Assembly (NCBI GenBank): GCA_018402525.1 | Contig: JAGYIR010000017.1 | Span: 78,578-142,577, forward strand | Direction of reading: 5' to 3' | Length of the DNA stretch: 64,000 bases | Source of the DNA: Crocinitomicaceae bacterium | Lineage (GTDB): Bacteria > Bacteroidota > Bacteroidia > Flavobacteriales_D > Crocinitomicaceae | Shown here: positions 9,568 through 18,279 of the stretch, in pieces | Layout of the letters: each line of letters opens with the position of its first letter | How positions within the stretch are numbered: the first letter of the stretch is position 1 | Made by a program: the position numbers and the translations under genes | The notes under the pieces: generated by a model | Seen by the model: only the letters and a program-made list of their open reading frames with translations | Database searches by the model: none | What the model was told of the DNA's origin: nothing

Positions 9568-10590
9568 ATGAGGGTTGCTGTTGTTGGTGCTACTGGAATG
9601 GTTGGTGGAATTATGTTCAAAGTATTGCGGGAAATGAATTTTCCGATTACCGAAATAATTCCTGTCGCTTCTGAAAAATCTGTGGGTAAACTCATCGATT
9701 TTGGTGGAATTAGTGCTTCAGTGGTTGACCTTCAAACTGCGGTTGATATGGTTCCAGACATCGCTATTTTTTCTGCTGGGGGACAAACTTCCTTGGATTG
9801 GGCACCTAAATTTGCGGAAAAAGGAACAGTTGTAATTGATAATTCATCCGCTTGGCGCATGGATCCATCGAAAAAATTGATTGTTCCAGAAATCAATGGT
9901 CACTTGCTAACCGCTGATGATAAAATCATTGCGAATCCAAATTGCAGTACTATTCAATTGGTTCTTGCATTAAAACCGTTGCACGATAAATACCGAGTGA
10001 AGCGCGTGGTTGTTTCCACATATCAATCGATTACTGGAACAGGCATGAAAGCAATGGAACAACTCACCAATGAACGGAATGGAGTTGAAGGAGAAATGGC
10101 ATACCACTATAAAATTGATCAAAATTGCATTCCACAATGCGATGATTTTACCGAAAATGGTTACACCAAAGAGGAAATGAAGCTGACCAATGAAACAAAG
10201 AAAATTTTAGATCCTTCAATAAATGTCACTGCGACAGCTGTTCGTGTGCCTGTCATGGGTGGACACTCAGAAGCAGTTAACATTGAGTTTGAATCAGATT
10301 TTGATTTGAATGAAGTGCGTTCGCTTTTACACAATCAGGAAGGAATTACGTTGAAAGATGACCCAACAACCAATACGTATCCAATGCCATTGTATGGTGA
10401 GGGGAAAAATGATGTATTTGTAGGGCGAATCCGTCGTGATGAATCACAACCAAACACACTAAACATGTGGATTGTTGCAGACAACTTGCGCAAAGGAGCT
10501 GCGACAAACGCTGTTCAAATTGCTCAGTTATTGGTGGAAAAAGGTATAGTTAGTTCAAAGTTAGAAAGTTCAAGTAGTTCAAAGATTTGA
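9568..10590 (+). CDS. asd: Aspartate-semialdehyde dehydrogenase
   Basis: Asd makes L-aspartate-4-semialdehyde from aspartyl phosphate with NADPH, the branch point to lysine/diaminopimelate, threonine and methionine. The NADP-binding motif GATGMVG is at residues 8-14. The catalytic cysteine sits in NPNCST near residue 126. The substrate-binding region YQSITGTGMKAM and the histidine of MGGHSEAVN are intact. Length (340) fits the bacterial family. The last ten residues (serine-rich, SSKLESSSSSKI) come from short repeats of an AGTTCAAAG-like unit and look like a recent extension. The gene stands alone between divergent and convergent neighbours. Confidence 0.96.
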   Translation: MRVAVVGATGMVGGIMFKVLREMNFPITEIIPVASEKSVGKLIDFGGISASVVDLQTAVDMVPDIAIFSAGGQTSLDWAPKFAEKGTVVIDNSSAWRMDPSKKLIVPEINGHLLTADDKIIANPNCSTIQLVLALKPLHDKYRVKRVVVSTYQSITGTGMKAMEQLTNERNGVEGEMAYHYKIDQNCIPQCDDFTENGYTKEEMKLTNETKKILDPSINVTATAVRVPVMGGHSEAVNIEFESDFDLNEVRSLLHNQEGITLKDDPTTNTYPMPLYGEGKNDVFVGRIRRDESQPNTLNMWIVADNLRKGAATNAVQIAQLLVEKGIVSSKLESSSSSKI

Positions 10591-10646
10591 TATTGACTTT
10601 TTAAAATTTTTGATAGAACTCCATTGAACCTTGAACTTCTTAAACT

Positions 10647-11255
10647 TTAAACTCGCCTAAGTCTCCATTTGCTTTTTAGCACAGAACTTCTGAAGTCGTC
10701 GAGTTTTTCTGTTACCCCCTTGTTCACAAGTTTTTGCACAAATTTGAATGGACCCTTGCTTTGCTTGTAGTCCATTTCATCCTTAAATATGGGAATTACT
10801 CCCAAAAAATTGACTGTTTTACCATCCACATCGATTGATGCCATTTCATCCTCAAGTAGCATCGGATCGGATAAGAAAAAATAGTTCTGTTTCATTGTGT
10901 TTGAAAGTGGTTGGGGATCTTTTTCGCAGGGGATGGTGTGTCCGTGACCAAACCACGTTTCTTTTTCAACTACATGTGTTGCTAGCCGCTGAATCCACTC
11001 AAACACCCAGTTGGTGTTAGGATTGTTCAGATCTTCCCATTCCCAATAACTTGGCAGACAAAAATAAAGTTCGTTGTAGGTTCTATCCTGCCATTTTTCG
11101 GGAACAGGCATTTTATAGTCACGTAGACCGTTAGTGACAATTACCGTCACTGGTGATTTTAGTTCCAAATCCAATACGAGGAGCGGAACACCTTCAAAAA
11201 AAGGAGCATCAGATACACGATGCTCCCCAAATCTGTCAATAAATGCTTGTTTCAA
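10647..11255 (-). CDS. Suppressor of fused (SUFU) domain protein
   Basis: A 202-residue soluble protein of the bacterial SUFU-domain family. The match rests on the spacing of conserved blocks: TVIVTNGLRDYKM near 40, ELYFCLPSYW near 63, FEWIQRLATH near 85, WFGHGHTIP near 98, LSDPMLL near 128 and FLGVIPIFKDEMDY near 148. Animal SUFU restrains Gli transcription factors. Bacterial members occur often in polymorphic-toxin immunity loci but also alone, as here. No toxin gene is adjacent, so an immunity role is not supported. The gene follows the DUF2911 gene on the same strand with a 15-bp gap, suggesting one transcript. Confidence 0.7.
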   Translation of the reverse strand: MKQAFIDRFGEHRVSDAPFFEGVPLLVLDLELKSPVTVIVTNGLRDYKMPVPEKWQDRTYNELYFCLPSYWEWEDLNNPNTNWVFEWIQRLATHVVEKETWFGHGHTIPCEKDPQPLSNTMKQNYFFLSDPMLLEDEMASIDVDGKTVNFLGVIPIFKDEMDYKQSKGPFKFVQKLVNKGVTEKLDDFRSSVLKSKWRLRRV

Positions 11256-11270
11256 TGTAGCTTGTACAAA

Positions 11271-12116
11271 TTATTTTTTCGACCACTCTTTGATGGACGC
11301 TTCATTCATTTTAACGTAATTGTCATTTCCAGCTTTTTTTGCGGCCTCCATTGATGCTTTCGCCGTTTCGATTGCTCCTTTGAAATCACCCATTTCTGCT
11401 TGAATCAATGCTTTTTTACGCAACACGTAGAAAGGAACACTTTCTCCACTCATTTCGATCGACTTATTGATCCAAGCTAGTGCATCTTTCAAATCTGTTT
11501 TTTCAGCGTACTTGTAATCCGCAGCGCGGTAATAGTCTGCTACTGAAGGCCCGGCCATTACTTTAGTTATATTCTCATCCATTTTTGCACGCGTTGGTAC
11601 CATGAATTTTGTTGCGACTTTTGTTTTGTCCCATGCAAACGAAAGCACAGCATCGTTCAAAGAAATAGACTCAATTGAAATCGTAAATGTCTCAACAACA
11701 TCGTTCAATTTTTGCGTTTTTGCTTTTACGTCAAGTACAACGTTCTCGGCTTTCCATTCCTCCGGCGTTCCCCAGTTTTCAGTTTCTGAATACAAATAAA
11801 TGTTCCATTCTGCTTCGCCTGGTTTAACGAAAATCGCATACTTTCCAGCTTTAACCGTGTCTTTTCCGAACACCACTGCATCGCTAAATTCAATCGTTGA
11901 ATTTTTATTTGCTCCAGTTCTCCAAACTTCGTTCATTGGGACAACATCTCCAAAAACGACACGATCACGTTTGCTTGGACGCGAATATTCGATCGTAATA
12001 TCTGTCAATCCAACTTGTTGGCTAATTTTTGCTTCTGGGCTTAAACGCGGAGACGCTATTTGCGAAAATGACACGGATGCAAATGCACATGCCATCACTA
12101 CTACTAAATTTTTCAT
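11271..12116 (-). CDS. DUF2911 domain secreted protein
   Basis: A 281-residue protein with a cleavable signal peptide (MKNLVVVMACAFASVSFSQ). Residues about 22-165 are a DUF2911 domain, with conserved segments ASPRLSPEA, VTDITIEYSRPS-like TDITIEYSRPSKRDR, NEVWRTGANK and GKYAIFVKPG. The C-terminal ~90 residues are helical and TPR-like, a common companion of this domain. DUF2911 proteins are widespread in Bacteroidetes and have no assigned biochemical role. The upstream -7-like sequence TATCTTAG lies near 12135. The SUFU gene is 15 bp downstream. Confidence 0.85.
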   Translation of the reverse strand: MKNLVVVMACAFASVSFSQIASPRLSPEAKISQQVGLTDITIEYSRPSKRDRVVFGDVVPMNEVWRTGANKNSTIEFSDAVVFGKDTVKAGKYAIFVKPGEAEWNIYLYSETENWGTPEEWKAENVVLDVKAKTQKLNDVVETFTISIESISLNDAVLSFAWDKTKVATKFMVPTRAKMDENITKVMAGPSVADYYRAADYKYAEKTDLKDALAWINKSIEMSGESVPFYVLRKKALIQAEMGDFKGAIETAKASMEAAKKAGNDNYVKMNEASIKEWSKK

Positions 12117-12196
12117 TTGTTACTGTTTTTTTCGCTAAGATACAAAACCGAAAGGAACCAGCAGTGCGTTTTCGAGATTACTAATGCAACGTCGTT

Positions 12197-12664
12197 CTAA
12201 ACCAGTTTCACGAGTGCTTGCCAAAAGCTTTCTGTGGAATTGACACAACCCTGTTCCAGCATTTGATGGATTTCCAGTTCTCGCTCTTTTGTATAGGGTT
12301 TAGACGTTTTGAATACAGTCAATTCTGATGGTTGATTTACCAGTGCCTCATGGATTGACTCAGGTGTCGAAAGGTCAACGGCGCTTTCTGGCTTTGCATT
12401 CAGAGAAATCATCTCTACCTCATCTGATTTTAAATGAAATACCAGACACGAAGTCGCTGAACGGTGTTCAATGAATTTTATCTTTTCATAAACGATTTGC
12501 AACACGGTGTCCGAAAACAATTCAACGAGTTGCACTGCCTTTTCAGGGTTCACCTTGTTCATTTCCTCCCATTCTTCCCCATGCACTCCGTTGACAATTA
12601 GGAAATGTTTCAAATCTTCGGCAAACACCTCCAATTCCTCATCAGATAGTATTCTGTATTTCAT
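12197..12664 (-). CDS. DUF6495-like small cytoplasmic protein
   Basis: A 155-residue soluble protein with no signal peptide. The opening MKYRILSDEELEVFAEDLKHFL and the WEEMNKVNPEKAVQLVE segment resemble the Bacteroidetes family DUF6495; this assignment is from memory of the family pattern and is tentative. Function is unknown. The start codon follows a TACTTTTG -7 box by four bases, which fixes the start and predicts a leaderless transcript. Confidence 0.65.
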   Translation of the reverse strand: MKYRILSDEELEVFAEDLKHFLIVNGVHGEEWEEMNKVNPEKAVQLVELFSDTVLQIVYEKIKFIEHRSATSCLVFHLKSDEVEMISLNAKPESAVDLSTPESIHEALVNQPSELTVFKTSKPYTKERELEIHQMLEQGCVNSTESFWQALVKLV

Positions 12665-12668
12665 AATG

Positions 12669-12676
12669 CAAAAGTA
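12669..12676 (-). promoter_or_regulatory. -7 box TACTTTTG, 4 nt before the start codon
   Basis: An exact TAnnTTTG match on the minus strand, separated by four bases from the ATG at 12664. This is the same geometry as at 1676 and 13841 and suggests a leaderless mRNA. Confidence 0.5.
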
Positions 12677-12703
12677 GGAGAATTAAGCAAAAAGTTCTCT
12701 TGG

Positions 12704-13753
12704 TTACTCGAAATACGCATATTCATAGGTGCTGTTTCGCTGTAATTTCCCCTTTCTGAAATACTCGTGTGCTATAATCAAGCCGTTCTCTCCATGGATA
12801 TAGCCATTGGAAGATGTACATTTTTTTCTTTTGCCTTGGTATATTTCTTGTCGTATTTTTTGCTTAGCGTCATTTAGTTCTGTTCTATACCCATGGTCAA
12901 ACTTTCCCTTTTTAAAATAACTTATCATTGTTGCATTTCCTTGAACTATAGTCGAACTTACCAATATACTGTCCTGGATGTACCTATGATTTGAAATAAA
13001 AACTGAGTCTTTGTCATATGCTGAAACGGATAGGTAGGGTTTTCCCTTTTCAATCGTAACTGTGTATTTTTTGTAACTTCCATCTGCGCTCTCCTCAGCA
13101 TATTGACAATAACTACCTATATCGTTAGAAGTAGATGCTAAGAGATCAGAACCTTCAGGCTTGCACGAATAATCCCATTTGTTTTTAACCTTTCCATTCT
13201 TAAAAAATGTTGATTCGATGAGTTTTCCCTCTTCATTGTACTTTTTCTCCAGTACAGTGACCTTTTTTAAATTCCGTCCTTCCTTAAATGTCTGTTTCAC
13301 TATTTTTCCATCTTCTAATTCAAAGGTTCTTTTTGAGCTCACTTTACCTTTCGTATAAACAGTTTCAGCAGTTACTGCGTAGGTTGAATCATGCTCAAAG
13401 ATTGTTCTTCTAGTCCATTTCTTGTTCTTTACCACAATCTCCGTGGGAATTGAATCTTGAATATACATGAAGTTTGTTGTTGCGTATTTTGATTTAGAAT
13501 AAACAACATTCCCACTGGAATTGAAGTGATAGGTTGTTGTATATGTCTTGTTTTTTGGTGATTTTGACGTAATTTCCAGTGATTTAATTTTCTTTTCGCT
13601 GATAGTTTCCGCTTCCAAGGTTTGTACGAAAAAATACAGTTGACTAAGGTTCTTATTTTCAAGGTTATATTCGTAATAACGCATCTGTCCAGGAGTTTGT
13701 GCATTAACGGAACCGAACACCAATAGTATCAAAGTGGAAATAATTATTTTCAT
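12704..13753 (-). CDS. Secreted protein with YwqK/MORN-like repeats
   Basis: A 349-residue exported protein. The start is placed at ATG 13753, which gives a clean signal peptide (MKIIISTLILLVFGSVNAQ); an ATG at 13792 would add 13 residues ahead of it. The body is a series of beta-strand repeats of the type KGKVSSKRTFELEDGKIVK and EGKLIESTFFKNGKVK, seen in the YwqK family and MORN-like proteins of Bacteroidetes. Despite the YwqK name, nothing here indicates a toxin-antitoxin pair. It probably acts in the periplasm or on the surface; its role is unknown. Confidence 0.65.
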   Translation of the reverse strand: MKIIISTLILLVFGSVNAQTPGQMRYYEYNLENKNLSQLYFFVQTLEAETISEKKIKSLEITSKSPKNKTYTTTYHFNSSGNVVYSKSKYATTNFMYIQDSIPTEIVVKNKKWTRRTIFEHDSTYAVTAETVYTKGKVSSKRTFELEDGKIVKQTFKEGRNLKKVTVLEKKYNEEGKLIESTFFKNGKVKNKWDYSCKPEGSDLLASTSNDIGSYCQYAEESADGSYKKYTVTIEKGKPYLSVSAYDKDSVFISNHRYIQDSILVSSTIVQGNATMISYFKKGKFDHGYRTELNDAKQKIRQEIYQGKRKKCTSSNGYIHGENGLIIAHEYFRKGKLQRNSTYEYAYFE

Positions 13754-13840
13754 AAGGTAGTATTTATAATTTTGAATATATAATCGAAACATCGGTAAAA
13801 GGTTACGCAGAAATTTTCAACCTGAACCAATTCTATCTAG

Positions 13841-13848
13841 TATCTTTG
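13841..13848 (+). promoter_or_regulatory. -7 box TATCTTTG upstream of dxr
   Basis: An exact TAnnTTTG match lying four bases before the dxr ATG, implying that the transcript starts at or next to the start codon. Confidence 0.5.
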
Positions 13849-13852
13849 TTCA

Positions 13853-15019
13853 ATGACATCAAAAAAAGGAATCGCCATCTTAGGCTCAACAGGTTCGATT
13901 GGAACACAAGCGCTGCAAGTAATTGAAGCGTATCCAGAACAGTTTGATCTGCAGGTTATCACTGCACATAAGAATGTCGACCTATTGATTGAACAAGCGA
14001 AAAAACACCTCCCAAATACCGTTGTAATTGGCGACGAAACACAGTTCGAACGTCTAAAGTCAGCGTTGTGGGATTTGGACATCCATGTGTATTGTGGTGA
14101 AGATTCTTTAGCGCAAGTCGTTGAGTCGACAGAAATTGACACGGTGCTTACCGCGATGGTTGGTTATGCAGGACTAAAACCTACGCTTGCAGCGATTCGT
14201 GCTAAAAAAAATATTGCGCTTGCGAATAAAGAAACCTTGGTCGTTGCAGGTGAACTCGTTACACGTGAAGCGTTTGAAAACGGTGTGAATATTTACCCTG
14301 TAGATTCAGAACATTCCGCTATTTTTCAGTGTTTGGTGGGCGAATTTCACAATCCCATTGAAAAAATATATTTAACCGCTTCGGGCGGACCGTTTCGTGG
14401 ATTTACACCAGAGCAGCTGAGCAAAGTCACCAAAGCACAAGCGTTGAACCACCCTAATTGGGACATGGGAGCAAAGATTACCATTGATTCTGCTTCAATG
14501 ATGAACAAAGGATTAGAAGTGATTGAAGCCAAATGGTTATTTAACTTAAAGTCCGATCAAGTCGATGTCATCGTTCACCCACAGTCGATTGTTCATTCGC
14601 TAGTGCAGTTTGAGGATGGAAGCATGAAGGCGCAAATGGGACTTCCTGACATGAAGCTCCCGATTCAGTATGCGTTGACCTATCCAGATCGACTCAAGAC
14701 TGATTACACACGTTTCAATTTCATGGACTACCCTGAGTTGACATTTGAAAAAGCCGATTTGACAACATTCCCGAATTTGCAATTGGCCTATGATGCACTC
14801 AACGCTGGTGGAACGCTTGCGTGCACACTCAACGCCGCCAATGAAATAGCCGTGGAAGCCTTTTTGGCAGATAAAATTGCATTTGTTCAAATTGCTACCA
14901 TCAATGCAAAAACGATGGAACGCGTAAAGAATATTATGCGACCAACGCTAGAGGACTATATCGCTGTCGATAAAGAGTCGCGAAAAATTGCAATCGAACT
15001 AGTTGGGGATTCCAAATAA
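13853..15019 (+). CDS. dxr: 1-deoxy-D-xylulose 5-phosphate reductoisomerase
   Basis: Dxr converts DXP to 2-C-methyl-D-erythritol 4-phosphate with NADPH, the committed step of the MEP isoprenoid pathway. The NADPH motif GSTGSIG is at residues 11-17. The metal-binding and catalytic block DSEHSAIFQCL is near 150, ASGGPFRG near 177, and the NHPNWDMGAKITIDSASMMNKGLE region near 200-225 is intact. Length 388 is normal. In many Bacteroidetes the site-2 protease gene rseP follows dxr, but here the 3' end overlaps a convergent MarC-family gene by 21 bp. Confidence 0.97.
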   Translation: MTSKKGIAILGSTGSIGTQALQVIEAYPEQFDLQVITAHKNVDLLIEQAKKHLPNTVVIGDETQFERLKSALWDLDIHVYCGEDSLAQVVESTEIDTVLTAMVGYAGLKPTLAAIRAKKNIALANKETLVVAGELVTREAFENGVNIYPVDSEHSAIFQCLVGEFHNPIEKIYLTASGGPFRGFTPEQLSKVTKAQALNHPNWDMGAKITIDSASMMNKGLEVIEAKWLFNLKSDQVDVIVHPQSIVHSLVQFEDGSMKAQMGLPDMKLPIQYALTYPDRLKTDYTRFNFMDYPELTFEKADLTTFPNLQLAYDALNAGGTLACTLNAANEIAVEAFLADKIAFVQIATINAKTMERVKNIMRPTLEDYIAVDKESRKIAIELVGDSK

Positions 15020-15625
15020 CACAACTACGACACTCAAAATATACTGAACGCCAATCGCAATTACAATGAAGCCGATTATTCGCGAAAGTGCGTTAATTCC
15101 CGATGCTCCCATCAGTTTCACAATGTAGTGAGCACCCTTCAAAATAAAGTAGATTCCCACACTCACACATAAGATCGCACCGATGATAAACAACTGTTGT
15201 GAAATATCAGCATAAGTTTGCTGGTAAGAAATGAGTAAACTGATCGTACCAGGTCCTGCAAGCATAGGAATTGCTAACGGAGTAAGTGATATTTCTGATC
15301 GATTAAACGCATCGTCCTTTTCGCGTTGTTTCATTCCCTTGTGTTCAGAAAACTTCCCTGTCAAAAGCGCAAATCCTGACGATGCAATAATCAAGCCCCC
15401 TGCGATTTTCAGAGCATCCAGGCTAATTCCAAAGAAGGAAAGAATGTACTGCCCAAGGTAAAAGGAAAGCAAGAGAATAGTGAGCACATAAATTGCGGTA
15501 AAAAAAGCGATCACGTTTCGCTCTTTGATTGTATTTTCTTGTGTCAATCCAACAAATATTGGAACGGTTCCAAGTGGATTAATGACTGAAAACAGAGCGG
15601 CAAAACTGAGTATAAAAATTTCCAT
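14999..15625 (-). CDS. MarC family (NAAT) integral membrane protein
   Basis: A 208-residue inner-membrane protein with about six hydrophobic segments. The N-terminus (FAALFSVINPLGTVPIFV) and the central PLAIPMLAGPGTIS motif are diagnostic of the MarC/YchE family (Pfam MarC, UPF0056). Family members were once linked to multiple antibiotic resistance, a link later withdrawn, and some are proposed amino-acid transporters; the substrate here is unknown. The 3' end overlaps the dxr coding sequence on the other strand by 21 bp, so the two genes converge with no room for a terminator outside coding DNA. Confidence 0.9.
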   Translation of the reverse strand: MEIFILSFAALFSVINPLGTVPIFVGLTQENTIKERNVIAFFTAIYVLTILLLSFYLGQYILSFFGISLDALKIAGGLIIASSGFALLTGKFSEHKGMKQREKDDAFNRSEISLTPLAIPMLAGPGTISLLISYQQTYADISQQLFIIGAILCVSVGIYFILKGAHYIVKLMGASGINALSRIIGFIVIAIGVQYILSVVVVLFGIPN

Positions 15626-15700
15626 TTTTTCCGCAAAGGAATCGACTTTTCAGATGCCGAAAGTTACGCTCAGGTTATGTTTGCGTTAAAACAAACTGCG

Positions 15701-16606
15701 CTATTTTTTGAGGGAATTCTCAAGCGCTTTTTCAATTTCTGTGTAGTGAAATTTAAACCCTTGATCTTGAATTTTTTGTGAAGAAACACGACTTCCTTTG
15801 AGCAACAAAACAGCCATTTCACCTAAATAGAGATTCAATATGAATCCTGGCACATTTGGCAACCTTATCTTTTTTGCTAGACATTTTGCCAATGCTTCAC
15901 TAAACTCTCGGTTGGTAATGTGATTAGGCGCAACTGCATTGTACGCTCCTTTCACTGTGTCATTTTGTAGCGCAAACAAGTACATTTCGCACAAATCATC
16001 GATATGAATCCACGGAAGGTATTGTTTTCCTGACCCGATTGCAGCGCCGAACCCCATCTTAAAAGGTTTCGCCATTCTTTCCAATCCTCCTCCAAAAGAG
16101 GAAAGTACTAAACCCGTCCTCAATTTAACCGTGCGTATGTTCTTTTCTTTATACGTGTCAATCGCTGTTTCCCATTGCATGCAAACATCGCCTAAAAAAT
16201 CATTGGCTGAATCATCTTGCTCGGTAAAAATTCGATCGCTTGTCACAGCACCATAATATCCGGCACCCGATGCAGAGACAATCGCCTTTACTTTATGGTT
16301 CTCTGGTAATTGGTCGTAGATCAATTTTGCCGAATCAACACGACTGGAAATAATTTCTCGTTTTCGCTGAGCTGTCCAATTTTTATCGGCAACACCCGCT
16401 CCTGCCAAATGTATGATGTAATTTACATTTTCTAAAGCGCTATCGTCTATGGTCTGATGTTCAACATCCCAAATGAAATAGGAAATCTCTTTGTTCATTT
16501 TTTCGGAGCGACTCAAAACTGCAACTTCGTATCCATTTGCCTGCAATTTATCTGTCAGGTGTCTACCCACCAATCCGTCTCCACCTGTTATAAGCACCTT
16601 TTCCAT
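15701..16606 (-). CDS. TIGR01777 family NAD(P)-dependent epimerase/oxidoreductase
   Basis: A 301-residue extended short-chain dehydrogenase. The N-terminal Rossmann motif GGDGLVGRHL is at residues 8-17, NYIIHLAGAGVADKNW near 66-80 is the TIGR01777 hallmark, and the SASGAGYYG segment near 112 carries the active-site serine/tyrosine region. The C-terminal DUF1731-type tail (SSQKIQDQGFKFHY) is present. E. coli YfcH is a homologue; the substrate is not established. It may share a transcript with the racemase-like gene upstream (39 bp gap). Confidence 0.88.
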   Translation of the reverse strand: MEKVLITGGDGLVGRHLTDKLQANGYEVAVLSRSEKMNKEISYFIWDVEHQTIDDSALENVNYIIHLAGAGVADKNWTAQRKREIISSRVDSAKLIYDQLPENHKVKAIVSASGAGYYGAVTSDRIFTEQDDSANDFLGDVCMQWETAIDTYKEKNIRTVKLRTGLVLSSFGGGLERMAKPFKMGFGAAIGSGKQYLPWIHIDDLCEMYLFALQNDTVKGAYNAVAPNHITNREFSEALAKCLAKKIRLPNVPGFILNLYLGEMAVLLLKGSRVSSQKIQDQGFKFHYTEIEKALENSLKK

Positions 16607-16645
16607 GGTATAATGTTAAGTCAAAAATGGATGAAATCAAAAGAA

Positions 16646-17716
16646 CTACTTGATTCTTTTTTCAATGTATTGTGAGTTCATAATTCTTAAGATACCCATG
16701 TAATCCATTTTAAACTCAATAAGGTCACCTACCTGAAGCTTTTCCCTGTTTTCACCCAAGTCGATGACCAGCATGTCGGAAGATGCTCCTACGATTTCGT
16801 GTTCCGGATTATTCAGTCGAATATGATCTTCGTCGATATCCAGCAGTCCAAAATCAATAATTGCACGGTAGGATAAATCGGATTGATCCGTCGATTCGAA
16901 CGAAAGTGATTCTCCAGTTAGGTTGGTTCCCATTTCACCCATGGGATTTCCTGGTTTTTCGGTGAGTTCTATGATTTCAGCGTGCAATTGAAACACATCA
17001 CTTTCCATCGCCTCAAAGGTCGTGTCATTATAGACATCTGTTCCTAAATACAAGGTTTCTCCGACACGAAAGTGGTTAATACCCATTGGAAGAAGTCCTT
17101 TAAAAATAAGCGGAATGGTAACGGAAGATCCTCCAGAGACATAATCGATTTCACGGTCGAATTTTGCTTCAATGAGTTGTTCGTACAAACAAAGCTGAAT
17201 GAGTTTGTCGTGGCTCGGCAACACGCCATACATGCATGTGAGGTTCGTTCCTAAGCCTACTACTTTAATATTTGGTAACTTGAATACCTCTGAATAAAAT
17301 TCCAATAAATCTTCTCGAAGCACTCCTTCACGCAATTCACCCAGCTCAATCATGATCAAAATTTTGTGAATCTTTCCTTGCCTTTTAGCTTCATCGGAAA
17401 GCATTTTGATTGTTTCAATTTCCGTATTGAAACTAATATCGGCATATTTTACAATTGCCTCTATCGACTGTTTGGGAGGAGGTTTAATGTAAATTGTTTC
17501 GACGTCCTCAGACAGAGATTTAATCATCTCAAGATTAGAAACCCTTGAATCGCACAGCTGTTTCACCCCCATATTTATGAGCTCCTTCAAGTAGATTTTG
17601 TTTCCACAGAGCATTTTGGACACAACTGCCCAGTCCATATTGTTCTCCTTGAATGTGTGGTCAAGAAACTGATAGTTCTTCTTTAGTTTTTCTACATTCA
17701 GTGTAATAAACGCCAT
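16646..17716 (-). CDS. Alanine/ornithine racemase-family PLP enzyme
   Basis: A 356-residue fold-type III PLP enzyme. The PLP lysine is in VVSKML near residue 34, and the beta/alpha barrel continues with LCDSRVSN, ILIMIELGELREG, VVGLGTNLTCMYG and FRVGETLYLG, the pattern of the alanine/ornithine racemase family (YhfX/Orr-like). Canonical Alr is longer and has the YG-containing KANAYGHG motif, which is absent here, so this is probably not the main alanine racemase. Two bases separate it from the upstream GNAT gene, indicating an operon. The natural amino-acid substrate cannot be assigned. Confidence 0.8.
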   Translation of the reverse strand: MAFITLNVEKLKKNYQFLDHTFKENNMDWAVVSKMLCGNKIYLKELINMGVKQLCDSRVSNLEMIKSLSEDVETIYIKPPPKQSIEAIVKYADISFNTEIETIKMLSDEAKRQGKIHKILIMIELGELREGVLREDLLEFYSEVFKLPNIKVVGLGTNLTCMYGVLPSHDKLIQLCLYEQLIEAKFDREIDYVSGGSSVTIPLIFKGLLPMGINHFRVGETLYLGTDVYNDTTFEAMESDVFQLHAEIIELTEKPGNPMGEMGTNLTGESLSFESTDQSDLSYRAIIDFGLLDIDEDHIRLNNPEHEIVGASSDMLVIDLGENREKLQVGDLIEFKMDYMGILRIMNSQYIEKRIK

Positions 17717-17718
17717 GG

Positions 17719-18165
17719 CTATGTTTTTCTTTTCAATCGCATTTCCAAGTACGGGTTGGTGAATTCAAATTTCTCATATAACCTCTTGGCAGGATTATTT
17801 TCTTCAACGTGAAGCGCAATATCACCTTTGGCGTGACTAATGACCGTTTCCATCAATTTTTTCCCAATCCCTTCACCACGATGATTGCCATGCGTTGCAA
17901 TGTACACGAGAATATTTTCTGGAATATAACCACTCATTCCTGTAGCATTAACCACCACTACTCCTTTCAAAACATCCCCTTCGGATATTGTAGCAGTAAA
18001 ACCACCAAACGATGCAAACTCCTTTACCGAATAATTAATCGCTTTTCGAATGTCTGGTTCTGGATCTCCATATTCACCTAAATGTTCTCGAAGGAATTTG
18101 ACCATTTTTCCCTTTTCTATTTCTGTTGGTCGATTCAGTGTATTATACACTTTAATTGTCATCAT
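17719..18165 (-). CDS. GNAT family N-acetyltransferase
   Basis: A 148-residue GNAT acyl-CoA-dependent acetyltransferase. The acetyl-CoA binding loop HRGEGIGKKLME (motif A, about 95-107) follows the strand ILVYIATHGN, and VEENNPAKRLYEKFEF (about 120-136) is the motif B region. Tandem ATG codons at 18165 and 18162 are both possible starts. The gene is 2 bp upstream of the racemase-like gene on the same strand, so the products may act in one amino-acid-related pathway; this link is inference. Confidence 0.85.
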   Translation of the reverse strand: MMTIKVYNTLNRPTEIEKGKMVKFLREHLGEYGDPEPDIRKAINYSVKEFASFGGFTATISEGDVLKGVVVVNATGMSGYIPENILVYIATHGNHRGEGIGKKLMETVISHAKGDIALHVEENNPAKRLYEKFEFTNPYLEMRLKRKT

Positions 18166-18279
18166 AAAATAGTTTTACCTACAGTATAGCAGAATCTGTG
18201 GAAAATCCAAATTATTGATAGAACAAAATATTTATTTAAATTTATGAGCTAAGAATTAATAAACGATAACTACATTGAA

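Noticed and set aside
10647..11255. SUFU protein as polymorphic-toxin immunity factor
   Set aside because: No toxin or toxin fragment lies next to it; neighbours are asd and a DUF2911 gene.
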